A stretch of 64,000 nt of DNA from CAIWHR01 sp963734055 (GCA_963734055.1 CAVTFQ010000007.1:310001-374000), one strand, 5' to 3'; positions 12,021 to 23,516 are shown, counted from the stretch's first letter. Notes: generated by a model not told the origin, from the sequence alone. Numbers and translations are program-made.

Positions 12021-13487
12021 ATGCGTGTCGTCCGGAAGGCGCTGACGTTCGACGACGTCCTTCTCGTCCCCGCGCACTCCCAGGTCGTTCCCCGCGACGT
12101 CAGCCTCGAGACCCGCCTCACCCGGTCGGTCACGCTCAACATCCCGCTCGTGTCCGCCGCGATGGACACGGTGACGGAGTCCCGCCTCGCGATCGCGATG
12201 GCGCAGGAAGGCGGTCTCGGCATCGTCCACAAGAACATGCCGGCGGCGCGGCAGGCGGCCGAGGTCGCGAAGGTCAAGCGCTTCGAAAGCGGCGTCGTCA
12301 AGGACCCGCTGACCATCCCGCCGACGATGTCCGTGCGCGACGTTCTGGCGCTGAAGCGAGCGCACCGCTTCTCGGGGCTGCCGGTGGTCGAAGGCCGCAA
12401 GGTGGTCGGCATCGTCACCAACCGCGACCTCCGCTTCGAGACGAATCTCGACCAGCCCGTCAGCGCGATCATGACGAAGAGGGACAAGCTCGTCACCGTG
12501 CCGGAAGGCGCCGACCTCGAACACGCGAAGGAGCTCATGCACCGGCACCGGCTGGAACGGGTGCTGGTCGTCAACCGGGACGGCGAGCTCAAGGGCCTCG
12601 TCACCGTGAAGGACATCCTGAAGTCGACCGAGCACCCCCTCGCGTGCAAGGACGAGCACGGGCGGCTCCGCGCCGGCGCCGCGATCGGCGTCGCCGCGGA
12701 CAACGAGGAGCGCGTCGAGGCGCTGGTCGCGGCCGGCGTCGACGTCATCGTCGTCGACACGGCGCACGGGCACTCGCAGGGCGTGCTCGATCGCGTGCAA
12801 TGGGTGAAGAAGCGCTACCCGCAGGTGCAGGTGATCGGCGGCAACGTCGCGACGGCCGCCGGCGCGAAGGCGCTCGCCGATCACGGCGCCGACGGCGTCA
12901 AGGTGGGCATCGGGCCCGGGTCGATCTGCACGACGCGGATCGTCGCGGGCGTGGGCGTGCCGCAGATCTCGGCGATCCAGAACGCGCTCGAGGGCGTCGG
13001 CCGGCAAGGCATTCCGGTGATCGCCGACGGCGGCGTCCGGTATTCGGGCGACATCGCGAAAGCGCTCGCGGCCGGCGCCTCCGCCGTCATGCTGGGCAGC
13101 CTGTTCGCCGGCACCGAGGAATCGCCGGGCGAGATCGAGCTGTACCAGGGCCGCTCGTACAAGAGCTATCGCGGGATGGGATCGCTCGGCGCGATGCAGC
13201 AGGGGAGCTCCGACCGCTATTTCCAGGAGCTCGAGGCCGAGGGCGACGCGGAGAAGCTCGTGCCGGAAGGCATCGAGGGTCGCGTGCCGTTCAAGGGGCC
13301 GCTCGTCAACGTGATCCACCAGCTGATGGGTGGCCTGCGCGCGGCCATGGGCTACTGCGGCTGCGGGACGATCGCCGAGCTCGGCAGCCGCGCCGAGTTC
13401 GTCGAGATCACTTCGGCCGGCGTCCGCGAATCGCACGTGCACGACGTGCAGATCGTGAAGGAAGCCCCCAACTATCGGGTCGAATGA
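12021..13487 (+). CDS. guaB: IMP dehydrogenase
   Basis: 488 residues, the same length as the E. coli enzyme. It oxidises IMP to XMP with NAD, the committed step to GMP. The TIM barrel is interrupted by a pair of CBS domains at about residues 95-205. The catalytic Cys303 lies in GPGSICTTR, and the mobile flap is around YRGMGSLGAM. The ATG at 12021 follows a CAGGAG ribosome-binding site. guaA lies 56 bases downstream, so the two GMP enzymes probably share a transcript. Confidence 0.97.
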   Translation: MRVVRKALTFDDVLLVPAHSQVVPRDVSLETRLTRSVTLNIPLVSAAMDTVTESRLAIAMAQEGGLGIVHKNMPAARQAAEVAKVKRFESGVVKDPLTIPPTMSVRDVLALKRAHRFSGLPVVEGRKVVGIVTNRDLRFETNLDQPVSAIMTKRDKLVTVPEGADLEHAKELMHRHRLERVLVVNRDGELKGLVTVKDILKSTEHPLACKDEHGRLRAGAAIGVAADNEERVEALVAAGVDVIVVDTAHGHSQGVLDRVQWVKKRYPQVQVIGGNVATAAGAKALADHGADGVKVGIGPGSICTTRIVAGVGVPQISAIQNALEGVGRQGIPVIADGGVRYSGDIAKALAAGASAVMLGSLFAGTEESPGEIELYQGRSYKSYRGMGSLGAMQQGSSDRYFQELEAEGDAEKLVPEGIEGRVPFKGPLVNVIHQLMGGLRAAMGYCGCGTIAELGSRAEFVEITSAGVRESHVHDVQIVKEAPNYRVE

Positions 13488-13543
13488 CGCATCGGTCCGG
13501 GGCCGGCCCAACGCCGGCCTCCTGATTGCAGGACACGCCCGGC

Positions 13544-15136
<1,593 letters not shown>

Positions 15137-15145
15137 GGGGTCACG

Positions 15146-15457
15146 ATGAAGCTGGCTATCATCGCGCTCGGAGCCGGGATGCTCGTTGCCGGAGCGGCCG
15201 AAGCCCAAAACGTTCAGGCCCTGCTCAAGACACACAACTGCACTATCTGCCACTCCGAGCGCGAGGTTCGGACGGGCCCGGCCTACGTCGATATCGCCGT
15301 CAAGTACCGCCACAATCCGAGGGCCGTTTCCATACTTGTCGCGGTGATCCGGAAAGGTGTGCATGGCGAGGGGCCGTGGCCGATGCCACCGCTCCCGGAG
15401 GTTCCGCCGGCCGACGCCAAGAAGATCGCGGAGTACATCCTGTCATTGAAGCGGTGA
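15146..15457 (+). CDS. Small class I c-type cytochrome
   Basis: 103 residues with a signal peptide (MKLAIIALGAGMLVAGAAEA) and a single heme-binding motif CTICH at residues 32-36. The probable axial methionine is in GPWPMPPLP near residue 79, and the C-terminal helix AKKIAEYILSLKR is typical of cytochrome c551/c552-like electron carriers. It is periplasmic. The gene begins 9 bases after the guaA stop behind a GAGGGG ribosome-binding site, but a functional link with guaA is unlikely. The electron partner is not evident. Confidence 0.88.
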   Translation: MKLAIIALGAGMLVAGAAEAQNVQALLKTHNCTICHSEREVRTGPAYVDIAVKYRHNPRAVSILVAVIRKGVHGEGPWPMPPLPEVPPADAKKIAEYILSLKR

Positions 15458-15466
15458 AGGCAGGAC

Positions 15467-15964
15467 GTGCGTGAAAAGGGGCGACCTCCGTCGAGGAAGG
15501 GCCTGGCTGTGGAGTCTCAACCCGTAGTCCCAACGGCGGCCGCGCGGCTCGCCGCGCTTGCCATCCGTCGGGGAATCTCGCTTGCCGCGCTGCAGTCGAC
15601 GTCTCCCGGCGACTTCAGTCTCGTGCTCGCGGCCGCGGCGTCGGGCTTCGTGGCCGAGCGCAGCTACACGGAGCGCGAGGTCAACGAGCGCCTTCGCGCG
15701 TTTCTCGTCGGGGCCGGGGCGATGCTCGCGACCGACCACGTCGAACTCCGGCGCTGGCTCGTCGACTGTCGCGTGCTCGAGCGCGACGGGTACGGACGCG
15801 CCTATGCGAAGGGCGACCGGCCGGACGGCGACATCGCGGCTGCGACGTCCGAGCTCGCGGGCATCGATCTCGCGGCGCTGGCGCGCGCGGCTCGCGAAGC
15901 CGATGCGGCCCGCCGCGCGGAGCGCAAGGCGCGCTGGCAGGCGGGTCGGGCGGGCGGCGCGTGA
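15467..15964 (+). CDS. DUF2087 domain-containing protein
   Basis: 165 residues from a GTG start; an alternative GTG at 15509 would shorten it by 14. The second half matches the DUF2087 pattern: SYTEREVNERLRAFL followed by ATDHVELRRWLVDCRVLERDGYGRAYAK. This small domain resembles part of a winged helix and often occurs with regulators, but no established function is known. The C-terminus is an Ala/Arg-rich helix. The stop overlaps the GNAT start by 4 bases, so the two are translationally coupled. Confidence 0.75.
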   Translation: MREKGRPPSRKGLAVESQPVVPTAAARLAALAIRRGISLAALQSTSPGDFSLVLAAAASGFVAERSYTEREVNERLRAFLVGAGAMLATDHVELRRWLVDCRVLERDGYGRAYAKGDRPDGDIAAATSELAGIDLAALARAAREADAARRAERKARWQAGRAGGA

Positions 15965-16494
15965 CGGACGCGGTGCGCGAAGCGGACGCGACCCTGCTTC
16001 GCGCGCGACGCGAGGACCTGGTCGCGCTGCTCCGGGACGCCGTCGAGGGGGGCGCGTCGGTCGGCTTCGTGCTGCCGCATGCCCGCGCCGAGTACGAACG
16101 GCACTGGGAAGACGTGATCGCGGCGGTCGCCGCGGCGCGCGCCATCGTGCTGGTGGGCGAACGTGAGGGCCGCATCATCGGGACCGTCCAGCTCACGCCG
16201 TGCGCGCGGCCCAACGGCCGGCATCGGGCCGAGGTCCAGAAGCTCCTCGTGCTCCGCTCCGAGCGCGGCCGCGGGCTCGGGCTCCGGCTCATGCGCGAGG
16301 TGGAGATGGTCGCGGCGCGGCGCGGCCACCGGCTGCTGCTGCTCGACACGCGCGGCGAAAGCGCTGCGGAGCGCCTCTACCGGCGCCTCGGCTGGAGCGC
16401 GTTCGGCACGGTCCCGGACTATGCCTGCGATCCGGACTTCACGCTCGCCGAGTGCGTCTTCTTCTACAAGCGTTGCGGGGACGGGGCGCCATGA
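15961..16494 (+). CDS. GNAT-family N-acetyltransferase
   Basis: 177 residues. The acetyl-CoA binding motif A is clear: VQKLLVLRSERGRGLGLRLMREVE (RGRGLG loop near residue 102), followed by the LLLLDTRGESAAERLYRRLGW motif B. The substrate cannot be named. The GTG at 15961 overlaps the DUF2087 stop (GTGA), and the stop overlaps the next ATG (ATGA), which makes the gene part of a chain of four-base overlaps reaching to ldcA. Confidence 0.88.
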   Translation: MTDAVREADATLLRARREDLVALLRDAVEGGASVGFVLPHARAEYERHWEDVIAAVAAARAIVLVGEREGRIIGTVQLTPCARPNGRHRAEVQKLLVLRSERGRGLGLRLMREVEMVAARRGHRLLLLDTRGESAAERLYRRLGWSAFGTVPDYACDPDFTLAECVFFYKRCGDGAP

Positions 16495-16856
16495 GCATCG
16501 CGCGCTTCGAGCGCCGGCAGGCGCCGCTCGCGCCCCGTCGGGTGTTCTATACGCGAGTGGCGCGCTCGGCGCTGCTGTCGCTGGCGCTGATCGGCGCGAC
16601 GCTCGCGCTTGGGACGGCCGGCTACCTGGCGTTCACGGATCTCAAGGCGATCGAGGCGTTCCATCAGGCCGCGATGCTGCTCTCGGGGATGGGCCCCGTC
16701 CACGCCGAAGCGGTCAAGACGACATCGGCGATCGTCTTCGAGAGCCTCTATGCGATCTTTTGCGGCGTGATGCTGCTGGCCGTGACCGCGCTCATGCTGG
16801 CGCCGGTCGTCCATCGGCTGCTGCACCGGTTTCATCTGGAAGGCACGAAGCAGTGA
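16491..16856 (+). CDS. Two-TM membrane protein of unknown function
   Basis: 121 residues with two predicted membrane helices, at about residues 26-49 (ALLSLALIGATLALGTAGYLAF) and 82-105 (FESLYAIFCGVMLLAVTALML). Between them lies an amphipathic stretch, FHQAAMLLSGMGPV, then TTSAIV. This helix–re-entrant segment–helix arrangement resembles a half ion channel, and similar proteins are sometimes annotated as ion-channel-like, but no canonical selectivity filter is visible. The C-terminus is histidine-rich (VVHRLLHRFHLE). It overlaps both neighbours by 4 bases. Confidence 0.7.
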   Translation: MSIARFERRQAPLAPRRVFYTRVARSALLSLALIGATLALGTAGYLAFTDLKAIEAFHQAAMLLSGMGPVHAEAVKTTSAIVFESLYAIFCGVMLLAVTALMLAPVVHRLLHRFHLEGTKQ

Positions 16857-17323
16857 GCGGGACGGACGATGAGGCGTTCATGGGCGAGGCGTTGGCGCTC
16901 GCGCGCGCGGCACGGTCCCGCGGCGAGGTGCCGGTCGGCGCCGTCGTCGTCCGCAACGGGAAGATCGTCGGCCGCGGCGGCAACGCGCCGATCGCGGCGA
17001 ACGATCCGACCGCGCACGCGGAGATCGCCGCGCTGCGCGACGCGGGCCGCGCGCTCGGCAACTACCGGCTGCCGGGCTGCACGCTCTACGTGACGATCGA
17101 GCCCTGCGCGATGTGCGCGGGGGCGATTCTGCACGCGCGGATCGCGCGGCTGGTGTTTGGCGCGCGCGATCCCAAGACGGGGGCGTGCGGTTCCGTCGTC
17201 GACCTCTTCGCCGAAACGCGGCTCAACCATCACGCGACCGCGGAGGCCGGCGTGCTCGCCGACGAGTGCGGTAAGCTGCTCTCGGACTTCTTCGCCGCGC
17301 GCCGCGCGGACCCCATCCCGTGA
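16853..17323 (+). CDS. tadA: tRNA-specific adenosine deaminase
   Basis: 156 residues. It deaminates A34 to inosine in tRNA-Arg(ACG). The zinc site is complete: HAE near residue 57 (DPTAHAEIAALRDA) and PCAMCAG near residues 86-92. The tRNA-deaminase-specific FGARDPKTGACGS stretch separates it from other cytidine-deaminase-fold enzymes. The GTG at 16853 overlaps the stop of the preceding membrane protein (GTGA). Confidence 0.95.
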   Translation: MSGTDDEAFMGEALALARAARSRGEVPVGAVVVRNGKIVGRGGNAPIAANDPTAHAEIAALRDAGRALGNYRLPGCTLYVTIEPCAMCAGAILHARIARLVFGARDPKTGACGSVVDLFAETRLNHHATAEAGVLADECGKLLSDFFAARRADPIP

Positions 17324-18222
17324 CTGATAGCACCTTCGGCATCGGCCTCTACGCGCCCGCGGGCTTCGCGACCGAGCCGGCCGCGGTCGAGCGTGCCGCG
17401 ACACGGCTGCGGGCGCTGGGCCACCGGGTGACCGTCGACCCGACCTGCACGGCGCGTTGGCAGCGGTTCTCCGCGCCCGACGACGAGCGGCTTGCCGCCG
17501 TGATGCGGATGGCGGCGCACCCCGAGGTCGACGTCGCGATCACCGTGCGCGGCGGCTACGGCTGGTCGCGGCTCCTCGACCGCCTCGACTTCGCCGCGCT
17601 CGCGGCGGCGCGCAAGCGGTGGATGGGGCACAGCGACTTCACCGCGTTCCAGCTCGCCGCCCTCGCGCACGCGGGGATGACGACGTTTGCAGGGCCGATG
17701 GCGGCATACGATTTCGGGGCGGAAACGCCGTCGGCGTTCACGCTCGACCATTGCTGGCGGCTGCTCGGCAGCGACCGCTGCGAGGTGGCGTGCGCGCTCG
17801 ACGGCCCGGACTTCACGGGCGAGGGGATGCTCTGGGGCGGCAACCTCGCGATGGTCGCTCACCTCGCGGGAACGGTCCACTTCCCGCGCGTCGACGGCGG
17901 CATCCTCTTTCTCGAGGACATCGGCGAGCACCCATACCGCGTCGAGCGGATGCTCTATCAGCTCCACTTCGCGGGCGTGCTCGCGCGCCAGCGGGCGGTG
18001 CTGCTCGGAACGTTCAACGGCTACACGCTCGCCGACAGCGACAACGGCTACGACGCGGCGGCGATGGTCGCGCAGGCGCGGTCCCGCTTCGGCGTCCGCA
18101 TCTTCACCGGCCTTCCCTTCGGGCACGTGCCCGAGAAGCTCACGCTGCCGGTCGGCGGCCGCTGTGCGCTCGCCGTGCGCGACGGCGAGGCAGAGATCGC
18201 GTTCAGCGAGTACGCGCGCTGA
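17320..18222 (+). CDS. ldcA: Muramoyltetrapeptide LD-carboxypeptidase (S66 family)
   Basis: 300 residues. It removes the terminal D-alanine from murein tetrapeptides during cell-wall recycling, in the cytoplasm. The S66 family features are visible: VRGGYGWSRLL, the nucleophile serine in MGHSDFTAFQ near residue 106, the acidic residues in ILFLEDIGEHPYRVERML, and the catalytic histidine in GLPFGHVPEK. The GTG at 17320 overlaps the tadA stop by 4 bases. The gene meets the NRDE gene tail to tail, with 6 bases between the stops. Confidence 0.92.
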   Translation: MTDSTFGIGLYAPAGFATEPAAVERAATRLRALGHRVTVDPTCTARWQRFSAPDDERLAAVMRMAAHPEVDVAITVRGGYGWSRLLDRLDFAALAAARKRWMGHSDFTAFQLAALAHAGMTTFAGPMAAYDFGAETPSAFTLDHCWRLLGSDRCEVACALDGPDFTGEGMLWGGNLAMVAHLAGTVHFPRVDGGILFLEDIGEHPYRVERMLYQLHFAGVLARQRAVLLGTFNGYTLADSDNGYDAAAMVAQARSRFGVRIFTGLPFGHVPEKLTLPVGGRCALAVRDGEAEIAFSEYAR

Positions 18223-18228
18223 CGCTTC

Positions 18229-18999
18229 TCACGCCGAAGCGAGCGTGAAGCGAAACGCGGCCTCGCCGACCTGGCGCCCCGCCGGATCGAAGGTCCGCTC
18301 GACCAAGCGCGCATTTCCATCGCGCCCGAGCGCGACGACCGTCGACGACCGCGTCCCATAGCCCACGTCCTCGCCGACGATGAACGGCGAGGAAAGTCGC
18401 CGCTCCCATTCGAGCGGCACGCCGGTGGCGGGCAGCTCCGCGTCGGGCGTGCGCGTGCGATCGGCCAAGACCGCAAACAGCGACTCGAGGTCGTCCGCGT
18501 CGCGCGCGCACCACGCGGCCAGGGCCGCCTTGGTTCGCACGACCTTCGGCCACGCGGCGTCGAGGACCGCGTTCGAGATGCCGTGAACGCCGGGGGAAAG
18601 CACGCACGAGGCCGGTGCGCGGTTCGAGCCCCATGCAAGCGACTCCGTGTCGCCGGCCAGCAGGTTGAACCCGTTGTACGCGCCGGCCACGGCCGCCACC
18701 GCGGCGACGCTGGCGGCGGGCGGGAGAGCGTCGACCAGCACATGGGTCACGAGCGCCCCCCGCGACGGGGCGCCCGGATCGCGGCGATCAGGCTCGCGGA
18801 TATTGGTGATCAGCGCCCAGCGGCCCGCGCCGGTGACGCCAAGCCAGGTGCCGCCGGCTTCGAGGTCGCGGCCGGCCAGGAAGCCCTCGGGCCACCATGC
18901 GGCCGGGGCCGTCGGTCGGACGTGATGCTCGTCTCGGTTGGCGGCGATGACGACCGCGAACCGGGGGTGCGCGCCGTGCGCGATCAACGCGAGGCACAT
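18229..18999 (-). CDS. NRDE (TANGO2-like) family protein
   Basis: 256 residues. The family name motif is present near the N-terminus: MCLALIAHGAHPRF, then AANRDEHHVRPTAPAAWW. It is followed by GGTWLGVTGAGRWALITN and a later YGTRSSTVVAL stretch. An N-terminal-nucleophile hydrolase fold, with Cys2 as the possible nucleophile, has been suggested for this family; the biochemical role is not settled. It is the second gene of a minus-strand pair behind ygfZ, 40 bases apart. Confidence 0.88.
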   Translation of the reverse strand: MCLALIAHGAHPRFAVVIAANRDEHHVRPTAPAAWWPEGFLAGRDLEAGGTWLGVTGAGRWALITNIREPDRRDPGAPSRGALVTHVLVDALPPAASVAAVAAVAGAYNGFNLLAGDTESLAWGSNRAPASCVLSPGVHGISNAVLDAAWPKVVRTKAALAAWCARDADDLESLFAVLADRTRTPDAELPATGVPLEWERRLSSPFIVGEDVGYGTRSSTVVALGRDGNARLVERTFDPAGRQVGEAAFRFTLASA

Positions 19000-19039
19000 C
19001 AGGGCCTGTTCGCACCTGCGGACATAGTGTGAACGGACC

Positions 19040-20053
19040 CTAGGCCGGAGCGCCGACGCGGCCGCGCGGCGGCGCCGGGGGAGGCACCTCGTACGGCAGG
19101 GGCAGCGGAGAGAGGAGAGGTCCGTCGGGTGCGTCGAGCCGCAGCCCGCCCGCTTCGACGGCGGCGAGCTGCGCGACAGCGAGCATGTCGGTGCCGCCGG
19201 CGGGCGCCGGTGCGGCGTTGACGACGAGACCGCACGCCTGCTCGCCGAACGGCGGCCCGTAAAGGCGCGTCCCGGCGGTGACCGGCGCCCGACCGGTATG
19301 GAAGGCGAACAAGCGCTCCTTCAACCGGCCGAGATACTGCATCCGAGCGATGATCTCCTGGCCCGTGTAGCACCCTTTGCGGAAATCGAGGCCGCCGAGC
19401 ACGTCCCAGTTCGCCGCCTGAGCGACGATCTGATTCTGGACGGGCGCCGTGACGACGGGAACGCCGGCCCGGATCGTCAGCCATTCCCACGCGGGGTAAG
19501 GCGCCCGGAGTGCGTGCTGGCCGAGACGATCGAGCAGGCCGGCAGCCAAGTCGGTCGGCGCCACGACCAGGTAACGCGGACCGGGCAGCCCGATGATCGC
19601 GGCATCGCCCGCGCGCGCGACCCCCATGCTCGCCGGGGCGTTCGCCAGGCCGCCTTCGAGCGCGGCCTTCGCGCGCGGACCCCCGACCCCAAGACGCACG
19701 AAGTCCGCCGTGCGGTCAGCCACGACGACCTTCGACCGAAGCACGTACATCGACAGACGCTTCCGGATGGCGTCGACGATGTCGCCGGGCAAGAGCGCGC
19801 GAAACTCCGCGGGGCCTTCCCGCCAGAGCACGAAGTTCGCGAGCATCCGCCCCTGCGGGGAATTGAAGCTCGTGTGGGACGCAGTACCCAGGGCGAGGCC
19901 GGGCACGTCGGTCGACAGCTGTCCCTGGAGGAAGCTCGCCGCATCGGGCCCCGTGATCTCGAGGAGCGAGAGCGGCGAGAGATCGCAGACGACGGCCGCG
20001 TCGCGGGCGGCCTCGAGCGCGCTGGCGGGTGGATCGGAGTTCGTCGAGATCAT
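19040..20053 (-). CDS. ygfZ: Folate-binding protein YgfZ
   Basis: 337 residues of the GcvT-like fold. YgfZ uses tetrahydrofolate to help assembly or repair of certain Fe-S enzymes. The diagnostic motif KGCYTGQEIIARMQYLG is intact, with its conserved cysteine. The C-terminal 30 residues are proline-rich. It is transcribed away from rpsB, and the 241-base gap holds the rpsB promoter and leader. Confidence 0.93.
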   Translation of the reverse strand: MISTNSDPPASALEAARDAAVVCDLSPLSLLEITGPDAASFLQGQLSTDVPGLALGTASHTSFNSPQGRMLANFVLWREGPAEFRALLPGDIVDAIRKRLSMYVLRSKVVVADRTADFVRLGVGGPRAKAALEGGLANAPASMGVARAGDAAIIGLPGPRYLVVAPTDLAAGLLDRLGQHALRAPYPAWEWLTIRAGVPVVTAPVQNQIVAQAANWDVLGGLDFRKGCYTGQEIIARMQYLGRLKERLFAFHTGRAPVTAGTRLYGPPFGEQACGLVVNAAPAPAGGTDMLAVAQLAAVEAGGLRLDAPDGPLLSPLPLPYEVPPPAPPRGRVGAPA

Positions 20054-20111
20054 GGCCTGGAACGGCGGGCCGGACGGTGCCGCCGTCCCGCTCGCCCGAA
20101 GGAAAATACCG

Positions 20112-20120
20112 TGCTAAAAT
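20112..20120 (+). promoter_or_regulatory. Extended -10 element upstream of rpsB
   Basis: TGCTAAAAT reads as a TG-N extended -10 box (TAAAAT at 20115-20120). It lies in the rpsB-ygfZ divergent region and would give a leader of about 165 bases, a length compatible with the S2-dependent autoregulation known for rpsB-tsf leaders elsewhere. No good -35 element is seen, which fits an extended -10. Confidence 0.45.
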
Positions 20121-20294
20121 TGAATGTTAGCTCGATCTGACCCGCGCCGACCGGTTCGCCGGACGGCCCGGCAGGGCGGGCAAAATTCGCAGACCCGCGC
20201 ACCTCAGGGTGCCCGAACCGCCGGCCGGGCGCAATCGTCCGGCGGCGCTCGAGCCGACATGCGGGTCGTGGTTCAACCCTGTCAGGAGTCATTG

Positions 20295-21035
20295 ATGTCC
20301 GTCACGATGCGCCAGATGCTGGAGGCCGGGGTCCACTTCGGTCACCAGACGCGGTACTGGAACCCCAAGATGGCCGAATACATCTTCGGCCACCGCAACA
20401 AGATTCACATCGTCAACCTGGAAAAGACGATGCAGCTCTACCAGGAGGCGATGAAGTTCATCCGCCAGCTCGCCTCGAACAAGGGCACGATCCTGTTCGT
20501 CGGAACCAAGCGCCAGGCCCGCGACATCGTGGCCGAGGAGGCGCGCCGCTGCGGCATGCCGTACGTCGACGCCCGCTGGCTCGGGGGGATGCTGACCAAC
20601 TTCAAGACGGTCAAGGCCTCGGTCAAGCGACTCAAGGACCTCGAGGCGATGCGCGACGACGGCACGTTCGAGAAGATGAACAAGCGCGAGGCGCTCACGC
20701 TCCAGCGCGAGATGGACAAGCTCGACAAGAGCCTGGGCGGCATCAAGGAGATGGGCGGGCTGCCCGACGCGCTGTTCGTGATCGACGTCGGCTACCACAA
20801 GATCGCGGTGTCCGAGGCGATGAAGCTCGGCATCCCGATCGTCGCCGTCGTCGACACCAACCATTCGCCGCTCGGCATCGCGCACGTGATCCCGGGCAAC
20901 GACGACTCGAGCCGCGCGATCCGCCTCTACGCGCGCGGCGCGGCGGACGCGGTGCTCGAAGGCCGGAGCCTCGTGATCCAGGAGATCGTCCAGGCGGGCG
21001 ACGAGTTCGTCGAGGTTTCCGAACCGGCGGCGTGA
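20295..21035 (+). CDS. rpsB: 30S ribosomal protein S2
   Basis: 246 residues. The N-terminus MSVTMRQMLEAGVHFGHQTRYWNPKM and the later VVDTNHSPLGIAHVIPGNDDSSRAI are textbook S2. The ATG at 20295 follows a CAGGAG ribosome-binding site. It heads the long plus-strand gene block running to rnhB, with tsf next as in most bacteria. Confidence 0.98.
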   Translation: MSVTMRQMLEAGVHFGHQTRYWNPKMAEYIFGHRNKIHIVNLEKTMQLYQEAMKFIRQLASNKGTILFVGTKRQARDIVAEEARRCGMPYVDARWLGGMLTNFKTVKASVKRLKDLEAMRDDGTFEKMNKREALTLQREMDKLDKSLGGIKEMGGLPDALFVIDVGYHKIAVSEAMKLGIPIVAVVDTNHSPLGIAHVIPGNDDSSRAIRLYARGAADAVLEGRSLVIQEIVQAGDEFVEVSEPAA

Positions 21036-21138
21036 CTGAACGTGCAGGAGGGGGCTGCGGCCCTCTCTTCCCGTTCGGACAGCGCGGAACTCGCGGCCGG
21101 GCCGCGGCTCCGACGACAACGAGACACTGGGGAACGAC

Positions 21139-22020
<882 letters not shown>

Positions 22021-22037
22021 AGCACTTCTGATGGCAA

Positions 22038-22078
22038 AGGGGCTCGACGGCAAGCGCTGCGCGCTCCGGTCGACCCCT
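22038..22078 (+). other. Hairpin between tsf and pyrH
   Basis: AGGGGCTCGAC pairs with GTCGACCCCT, leaving one bulged C, around an 18-base loop. There is no T-run after it, so a transcript-processing or attenuation role is possible but not shown. Confidence 0.35.
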
Positions 22079-22113
22079 CCCTCGAAGTAGTAGCAAAACC
22101 AAGGAGCTGTCGC

Positions 22114-22884
22114 ATGAATCCGCCCGCTGCCGTCGCGCCGATCGCCGCAGTCGCCGCGCCGGGGGCCGCGAGCGAGCCTGCGTACCGGCGCATCCTGCTC
22201 AAACTCTCGGGCGAGGCGCTGATGGGCGCCGACGCCTATGGCATCAATCGCGAGGCGATCGACCGGATCGTCGCCGAAATCGCCGAGGTCGTTCGGCTCG
22301 GGGTCGAGGTGGCGATCGTGATCGGCGGCGGCAACATCTTCCGCGGCGTCGCGCCGGGGGCCGCGGGCATGGACCGTGCTACGGCCGATTACATGGGTAT
22401 GCTGGCTACGCTCATGAACGCGCTCGCCCTCCAGGATGCGCTGCGCCGCGCCGGAGTCGAGTCGCGCGTGCAGTCGGCGCTCCGCACGGACCAGGTGGCC
22501 GAGCCGTACATCCGCGGCAAGGCGCTTCGCTATCTCGAGGAGCGCAAGGTCGTGATCTTCGCGGCGGGCACCGGCAACCCGTTCTTCACGACGGACACCG
22601 CCGCCGCGCTGCGCGGCCGCGAGATGGGCGTCGACATCGTGCTCAAGGCGACGAAGGTCGACGGCGTCTACACCGCCGATCCCGTCAAGGATCCTGCCGC
22701 GAAGCGATACACGGACCTGACGTTCGACGAGGCGATCGTCAAGAATCTCAGGGTGATGGACGCGACGGCGCTCGCGCTCTGCCGCGACCAGAACATGCTC
22801 CTCAAGGTCTTCTCGATCTTCGTCCCGGGTGCGCTGAAACGCGTGATCCAGGGCGGCGACGAGGGGACGCTCGTGCACTGCTGA
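22114..22884 (+). CDS. pyrH: UMP kinase
   Basis: 256 residues, amino-acid-kinase fold. It phosphorylates UMP to UDP. Motifs: YRRILLKLSGEALMG at the start of the fold, VIGGGNIFRG, FAAGTGNPFFTTDTAAALR, and KATKVDGVYTADP. The N-terminus carries about 22 extra alanine/proline-rich residues before the conserved core. The ATG at 22114 has an AAGGAG ribosome-binding site. The position between tsf and frr is conserved. Confidence 0.97.
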   Translation: MNPPAAVAPIAAVAAPGAASEPAYRRILLKLSGEALMGADAYGINREAIDRIVAEIAEVVRLGVEVAIVIGGGNIFRGVAPGAAGMDRATADYMGMLATLMNALALQDALRRAGVESRVQSALRTDQVAEPYIRGKALRYLEERKVVIFAAGTGNPFFTTDTAAALRGREMGVDIVLKATKVDGVYTADPVKDPAAKRYTDLTFDEAIVKNLRVMDATALALCRDQNMLLKVFSIFVPGALKRVIQGGDEGTLVHC

Positions 22885-22916
22885 ACCGCGCGGGCGAGCG
22901 GATCCAGGGAGTCCAC

Positions 22917-23474
22917 ATGATTGCCGACATCAAGAAGACGGCCGAGCAGAAGATGGGCAAGACGATCGAGACGCTCAAGCACGACCTGACCAAGGTCCGC
23001 ACGGGCCGGGCGCACACCGGGCTTCTCGACCACATTCACGTCGACTACTACGGCGCGCCGATGCCGATCAACCAGTGCGCGAACGTCACGCTCGCCGACG
23101 CGCGGACGATCACCGTCCAGCCGTGGGAGAAGAAGATGGTGCCGGTGATCGAGAAGGCGATCCGCGATTCCGACCTCGGCCTCAATCCCGCGACGAGCGG
23201 CGACCTCATTCGCGTGCCGATGCCGGCGCTGACCGAGGAGCGGCGTCGCGACCTGATCAAGGTCGTGCGCCACGAGGCGGAGAACGCCCGGATCGCGGTC
23301 CGCAACGTCCGCCGCGACGCGAACGAACACCTGAAGAAGCTCCTCAAGGACCACGCGGTCGCCGAGGACGACGAGCGCCACGCGCAGGCCGACGTGCAGA
23401 AGCTGACCGACCGCTACATCGCCGAGATCGACAAGGTCCTCGCGGCGAAAGAGGCGGACTTAATGGCGGTATAA
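22917..23474 (+). CDS. frr: Ribosome recycling factor
   Basis: 185 residues, the normal length. With EF-G it splits post-termination ribosomes. Family signatures: KVRTGRAHTGLLDHIHVDYYGAPMPINQ and NPATSGDLIRVPMPALTEERRRDL. It is 32 bases after pyrH. Confidence 0.98.
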   Translation: MIADIKKTAEQKMGKTIETLKHDLTKVRTGRAHTGLLDHIHVDYYGAPMPINQCANVTLADARTITVQPWEKKMVPVIEKAIRDSDLGLNPATSGDLIRVPMPALTEERRRDLIKVVRHEAENARIAVRNVRRDANEHLKKLLKDHAVAEDDERHAQADVQKLTDRYIAEIDKVLAAKEADLMAV

Positions 23475-23501
23475 AACTTCTTGACGACCCCGGCGTCGCA
23501 A

Positions 23502-23516
23502 GCGGGCTTCGCCCGC
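23502..23516 (+). other. Small GC hairpin between frr and uppS
   Basis: GCGGGC and GCCCGC pair around a TTC loop, 27 bases after the frr stop. No T-tract follows, so it is more likely a structural or stability element than a terminator. Confidence 0.3.

Noticed and set aside
21050..21075. GC-rich hairpin in the rpsB–tsf gap
   Set aside because: Only about five base pairs are convincing and there is no T-run, so it is not listed as a terminator or attenuator.
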